Shown in pieces: positions 13,691 through 16,370 of a stretch of 16,370 bases of DNA. A model generated the notes under the pieces. The model was not told the origin of the DNA. It saw only the letters and a program-made list of their open reading frames with translations, and did not search any database. The stretch comes from JAFMIT01 sp049421205 (GTDB taxonomy: Bacteria; Actinomycetota; Actinomycetes; S36-B12; UBA5976), in the NCBI GenBank assembly GCA_049421205.1, contig JBMSMQ010000026.1, positions 1 to 16,370 on the forward strand, given 5' to 3'. Made by a program: the position numbers and the translations under genes. The first letter of the stretch is position 1; each line of letters starts with the position of its first letter.

Positions 13691-14617
13691 TTATTTCTTG
13701 GATGCAAGTGAGCGAAGGAACAACATCATGTTCTGTGGTCGCTCTGCCATCCGTCGCATTAAGTACCCATACCAATCAATTCCGTATGGCACATACACTC
13801 TCAATAGAAAGCCTGCGTCTGCAAGCGACACATGTTCGTCTGGTCTCACACCATGCAACATCTGAAACTCAAATGAATCCGTACTTCTGCCAGCTTGAGC
13901 AGTAAGTGCTTTTGCAATATCGATGAGACGTGGATCATGCGTTGCGAACATAGGATATGCGCCACCCTCAATCAAAATCTTCATACATCTGACATACGAC
14001 AAGTCCACGTCACCTTTAGCGCTGTAGGCAACGGTGTCTGGTTCTTTATAGGCCCCTTTACATAACCGCACTCGACTCCCTGGATATGCAAATTCACGAC
14101 AATCTGCTTCAGTTCGAAAGAGATATGACTGCAAGACGATGCCAACACTCGGAAAATCTTTTCTGAGTTCTCGTGCAATCGATAGTGTGCTATCAGTCAG
14201 TGTGTGATCTTCCATATCAAGAGTGATTGTGGTGTTATTTTCATGCGCTGCTGCTGCAATGCGGCGGGCATTCTCAAGAGCCTTTGTGAAACCATCGTCG
14301 AGCATCAGACCAAGGGCTGAGAGTTTCACCGAAACCTCTGCTTTTGAGGCAAGCCCCGATTCACTTAGACCTCTCAAAAGGCTCACATAGTCATTGACTG
14401 TCGTGTCTGCATCACTTGGCTCAAGGACATCCTCACCAAGTCGATCAATGGTGACAAGGAGACCCTTTTCGGTCAGTTCTTTGGTGGTTGTCAGCACATC
14501 GACTTCGATTTCCCCTGCAACATAGCGCTTGACCACATCGCGGGTGACTGGGAATGAGGTAATAAGGGACTTCACTTCTTCACTTCGAGATAGTGAAAGC
14601 ATCAAGTCACGAAGCAT
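13691..14617 (-). CDS. Proline dehydrogenase (FAD-dependent, monofunctional)
   Basis: The enzyme oxidises proline to pyrroline-5-carboxylate using FAD and passes electrons to the quinone pool. The 308-residue length matches stand-alone PRODH enzymes (about 300) rather than bifunctional PutA. Seen in order: KLSALGL (about 100), ITLDMEDH (about 134), VLQSYL (about 165), RLCKGAYKEP (about 185), FATHDPRL (about 219), FEFQMLHGVR (about 243) and RVYVPYGIDWYGYLMRRMAERPQN near the end, whose Arg pair binds the proline carboxylate. ATG 14617 has GGAGGG upstream. No pyrroline-5-carboxylate dehydrogenase gene is adjacent, which is unusual for actinobacteria. It follows the DUF2200 gene after 37 bases and may be transcribed with it. 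Confidence 0.92.
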   Translation of the reverse strand: MLRDLMLSLSRSEEVKSLITSFPVTRDVVKRYVAGEIEVDVLTTTKELTEKGLLVTIDRLGEDVLEPSDADTTVNDYVSLLRGLSESGLASKAEVSVKLSALGLMLDDGFTKALENARRIAAAAHENNTTITLDMEDHTLTDSTLSIARELRKDFPSVGIVLQSYLFRTEADCREFAYPGSRVRLCKGAYKEPDTVAYSAKGDVDLSYVRCMKILIEGGAYPMFATHDPRLIDIAKALTAQAGRSTDSFEFQMLHGVRPDEHVSLADAGFLLRVYVPYGIDWYGYLMRRMAERPQNMMLFLRSLASKK

Positions 14618-14654
14618 TTGCCCTCCGTCTCAGAGCCTACTCCGAATCGATTTC

Positions 14655-15005
14655 CTAAGAACCTGACCTCAGGATTTTCTCTAGTGGTCGACCTTTGGCT
14701 AGTTCATCAACAAGCTTGTCCCAGTAGCGAATCTTTTTCATTAACGGATCTTCTATCTCCTGGATTTTCACACCACATATGGACCCAGTGATCATCTCGG
14801 CATTTTGATGAAGTTTTGCTTTCTTGAAAAACTCCTTGAACGTAACTTTGTCAGCGAGGATCTTTTTCATAGCTTTTGCATCAAACCCCGTCAGCCACTT
14901 CGTGACTTCTTCAAGTTCTTGTTCTGTTCGACCTTTTCGAGTCACTTTATTGATGTAGTGGGGATAGACATCAGCAACGGGCATATCAAAAACCTTATGA
15001 GTCAT
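14655..15005 (-). CDS. DUF2200 family protein
   Basis: The 116-residue cytosolic protein matches DUF2200 along its whole length: VFDMPVADVYPHYINKVTRKGRT at the start, EVTKWLTGFD, MITGSICGVKIQEIEDPLM and IRYWDKLVDELAKGRPLEKILR at the end. The family is widespread and small; its biochemical role is unknown to me. It has a mix of helices and no transmembrane segment. ATG 15005 lies four bases after the YCII-like stop, with GAAGAG upstream, so the two genes are probably coupled. Confidence 0.85.
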   Translation of the reverse strand: MTHKVFDMPVADVYPHYINKVTRKGRTEQELEEVTKWLTGFDAKAMKKILADKVTFKEFFKKAKLHQNAEMITGSICGVKIQEIEDPLMKKIRYWDKLVDELAKGRPLEKILRSGS

Positions 15006-15009
15006 TCAA

Positions 15010-15339
15010 TTAACTCTTCATCTTTCGTATTTCTTGTGGCCAACCACAGGCAACAGCAATCTTTGCTCCCCACATTTCTGCTTCAGCATCTGATTGAACA
15101 TCAATAATGGTGAGACCACCGATAAATTCGCCAGTCGAAATGGGTCCCGAGAATTCACCGTGTTCATCGACTCCGATTGCCTCTTGGATATCTTCTTCAA
15201 GGCCGCCAGCAAATACAAGTGCACCTGCAGCTTTGAGTTCAGCAACGACCCCGCGAGCAAGTGGGCCACGCGATTGAAACCATTCAGATGAATGCTCACC
15301 CACCCATTGCTGATTGAAGTAGATGATGTAGGTGGGCAT
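15010..15339 (-). CDS. YCII-related (DGPF-type) small protein
   Basis: This 109-residue protein has a ferredoxin-like alpha/beta layout typical of YCII/DGPF domains: an initial strand MPTYIIYFN, central AAGALVFAGGLEED, then FSGPISTGEFIGGLTIIDVQSDAEAEMWGAK and a final helix ending ACGWPQEIRKMKS. Some YCII proteins act in ring-opening or dehalogenation chemistry, but most DGPF-type members have no known function, and none is assigned here. It is the first gene of the minus-strand group YCII-DUF2200-PRODH, divergent from the DUF1761 gene across 109 bases. The ribosome site before ATG 15339 is weak. Confidence 0.8.
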   Translation of the reverse strand: MPTYIIYFNQQWVGEHSSEWFQSRGPLARGVVAELKAAGALVFAGGLEEDIQEAIGVDEHGEFSGPISTGEFIGGLTIIDVQSDAEAEMWGAKIAVACGWPQEIRKMKS

Positions 15340-15448
15340 AGGAGTTCTTTCTTTGAAGAGGACGAATTGCTTGCTAAATATACGCTATCAAGGAAAACTT
15401 TCAGTGTCTCTGATATGAAGATGCCAACTTACAAGGTAGCCTTTTTGT

Positions 15449-15874
15449 ATGAATTTCTCAGACATAAATCTACTCGGGGTTCTCATCGCTTTTGCGGTTT
15501 CTTTTATCAGCGGAGCAATCTGGTTTGGGCCAAAAACTATGCATCCAATCTGGATGAAGGCAAAAGGATTTCCTACAGGCGAGTTACCTTCGAATTACAA
15601 TAAACCCGTTCTCCTCTTCGGAGGCACTATCATTGCTATTTTGATTCAGACTCTCACCCTTGCTGCAATTATCAGTTCACTTTCTGTGCATAGTGAATTA
15701 GGAGTCGCTCAGGGTGCGGTTGTTGGTTTGGCCCTTGGAGTCGGGATATCTATGTTTTCATCCCTTTCACACCGACTATTTGGTGGAGAGAGTCTGAAAG
15801 TCTGGATAATTGAAACCTCAAATGATGCAATCAATCTAACGATTGCAGGAGCGATTATCGCTTTCTTTCAGTAG
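15449..15874 (+). CDS. DUF1761 family membrane protein
   Basis: The 141-residue protein has four hydrophobic helices (about 8-27, 52-77, 83-105 and 122-140). The N-terminal helix with SGAIWFGP, followed by a Trp-Met-Lys segment (IWMKAKGF), is the DUF1761 pattern. The family's function is unknown. ATG 15449 is preceded by an AAGG at long spacing (about 12 bases). The 109-base divergent region upstream carries no clear promoter. The stop lies eight bases from the convergent ABC exporter stop, so there is little room for a terminator. Confidence 0.8.
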   Translation: MNFSDINLLGVLIAFAVSFISGAIWFGPKTMHPIWMKAKGFPTGELPSNYNKPVLLFGGTIIAILIQTLTLAAIISSLSVHSELGVAQGAVVGLALGVGISMFSSLSHRLFGGESLKVWIIETSNDAINLTIAGAIIAFFQ

Positions 15875-15882
15875 AGCACTCT

Positions 15883-16370
15883 TCACTCAAGCATTTGAGT
15901 AGCAGCTAACTCCTTATATAGCGGAGTACTTCTCAGAAGTTGTTTATGAGTTCCTGTTCCAACGACTTTGCCGTCGTCAATAACGATGATGAGGTCGCTA
16001 TCAACCACAGTGGAGAGCCTGTGGGCGATGACAATCATGGTTCGGTTTTTAGCAACTGCGTCAATCGCTTCTCGCATTCGCTGCTCGTTCAATCCATCCA
16101 GGCTGGATGTCGATTCATCGAGGAGCAAGATTGGAGGGGCGGCTAACAACGTTCTCGCGATTGCAAGTCGTTGACGTTCCCCTCCTGAGAGCATGATTCC
16201 TTGTTCCCCAACTTCAGCATCGAGTCCACGTTTATCACGTTTCAGTACTGAGGATAGATTTACTTCAGCGAGTACTCGCTTCAAATCTTTATCAGTTGCT
16301 TCTGGGGAACCAATAAGTAGATTCTCTTTAATTGATCCAGCTAGTACTGGAGCGTCTTGTTCGACATATC
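15883..16370 (-). CDS. ABC exporter ATP-binding domain, N-terminal part beyond the window
   Basis: The visible 161 codons (the last 162 including stop) are the C-terminal two-thirds of an ABC ATPase. The Q-loop is YVEQDAPVLAGSIKENLLIG at the right edge, the signature LSGGERQRLAIART, Walker B ILLLDESTSSLD, the D-loop SLD and the H-loop IAHRLST. The frame stays open to base 16370, so Walker A and any fused membrane domain lie outside the window. Motif style and the C-terminus (GTHKQLLRSTPLYKELAATQ) point to the fused lipid/multidrug exporter type (MsbA/LmrA-like) rather than an importer ATPase. The substrate is unknown. Confidence 0.9.
   Translation of the reverse strand, partial: YVEQDAPVLAGSIKENLLIGSPEATDKDLKRVLAEVNLSSVLKRDKRGLDAEVGEQGIMLSGGERQRLAIARTLLAAPPILLLDESTSSLDGLNEQRMREAIDAVAKNRTMIVIAHRLSTVVDSDLIIVIDDGKVVGTGTHKQLLRSTPLYKELAATQMLE
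15885..15900. repeat. Inverted repeat ACTCAA-GCAT-TTGAGT at a convergent gene junction
   Basis: Perfect 6-base arms lie within the last codons of the ABC exporter gene, 11 bases after the DUF1761 stop. The position suits a shared transcription end, but there is no T-run on either side, so it is at best a weak terminator. Confidence 0.35.

Noticed and set aside
15018..15299. A second open frame of 93 codons overlapping the YCII-like gene on the same strand
   Set aside because: Composition and lack of any family resemblance mark it as a frame shadow of the YCII-like gene.

Overview
The window reads as a gene-dense, streamlined actinobacterial chromosome of low to moderate G+C (mid-40s % by eye). 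Gene order resembles the heme / cytochrome c / menaquinone neighbourhood of Mycobacterium and relatives: a BldC-like HTH protein, a tiny basic bS22/COX24-type protein, a DUF836 glutaredoxin, a SerB1-like HAD phosphatase, a HemD-CobA fusion, a histidine phosphatase, ResA-CcdA-ResB-CcsB, then MenA, MenE and MenB. Low G+C and tight gene packing suggest a freshwater group such as Nanopelagicales (acI). That assignment is inference. There is no rRNA, tRNA, CRISPR array, insertion sequence or phage gene that I can see, and no gene-free stretch over about 210 bases.

Left part (1-4036), menaquinone synthesis: the N-terminal part of menB runs off the left edge (minus strand). Divergent from it is menE, which meets a phosphotransferase-fold kinase gene tail to tail. 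Divergent from that is menA, which meets the end of the next operon tail to tail.

Centre (4014-11671), one long minus-strand run: bS22/COX24, glutaredoxin, HAD-IB phosphatase, a 151-base spacer, HemD-CobA, histidine phosphatase, ResA, CcdA, ResB, CcsB, a PLDc_N-type membrane protein and a DUF4229 membrane protein. From the histidine phosphatase onward every junction overlaps by 1 or 4 bases, so this is almost certainly one translationally coupled unit for System II cytochrome c maturation. CcdA passes electrons to the thioredoxin-like ResA, which would keep apocytochrome thiols reduced, while ResB and CcsB handle heme and ligate it. hemA, hemC, hemB and hemL, which normally flank hemD in this neighbourhood, are absent. 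This fits the heme auxotrophy reported for acI bacteria, with an isolated HemD-CobA left behind.

Right part (11834-16370), accessory: a secreted M6-like zinc metalloprotease gene sits between the bS22 and BldC-like genes, which are neighbours in mycobacteria. Then come the BldC-like gene, proline dehydrogenase, DUF2200 and YCII-like genes (all minus), a divergent DUF1761 membrane protein (plus), and the C-terminal ATPase part of an ABC exporter (minus, cut by the right edge).

No clearly novel system is present. The points most worth a second look are the collapsed heme locus with its structured hemD leader, the type I (bicarbonate-type) MenB in an actinobacterium, the protease inserted in a conserved gene pair, and the uncertain, GC-rich menB-menE start region.
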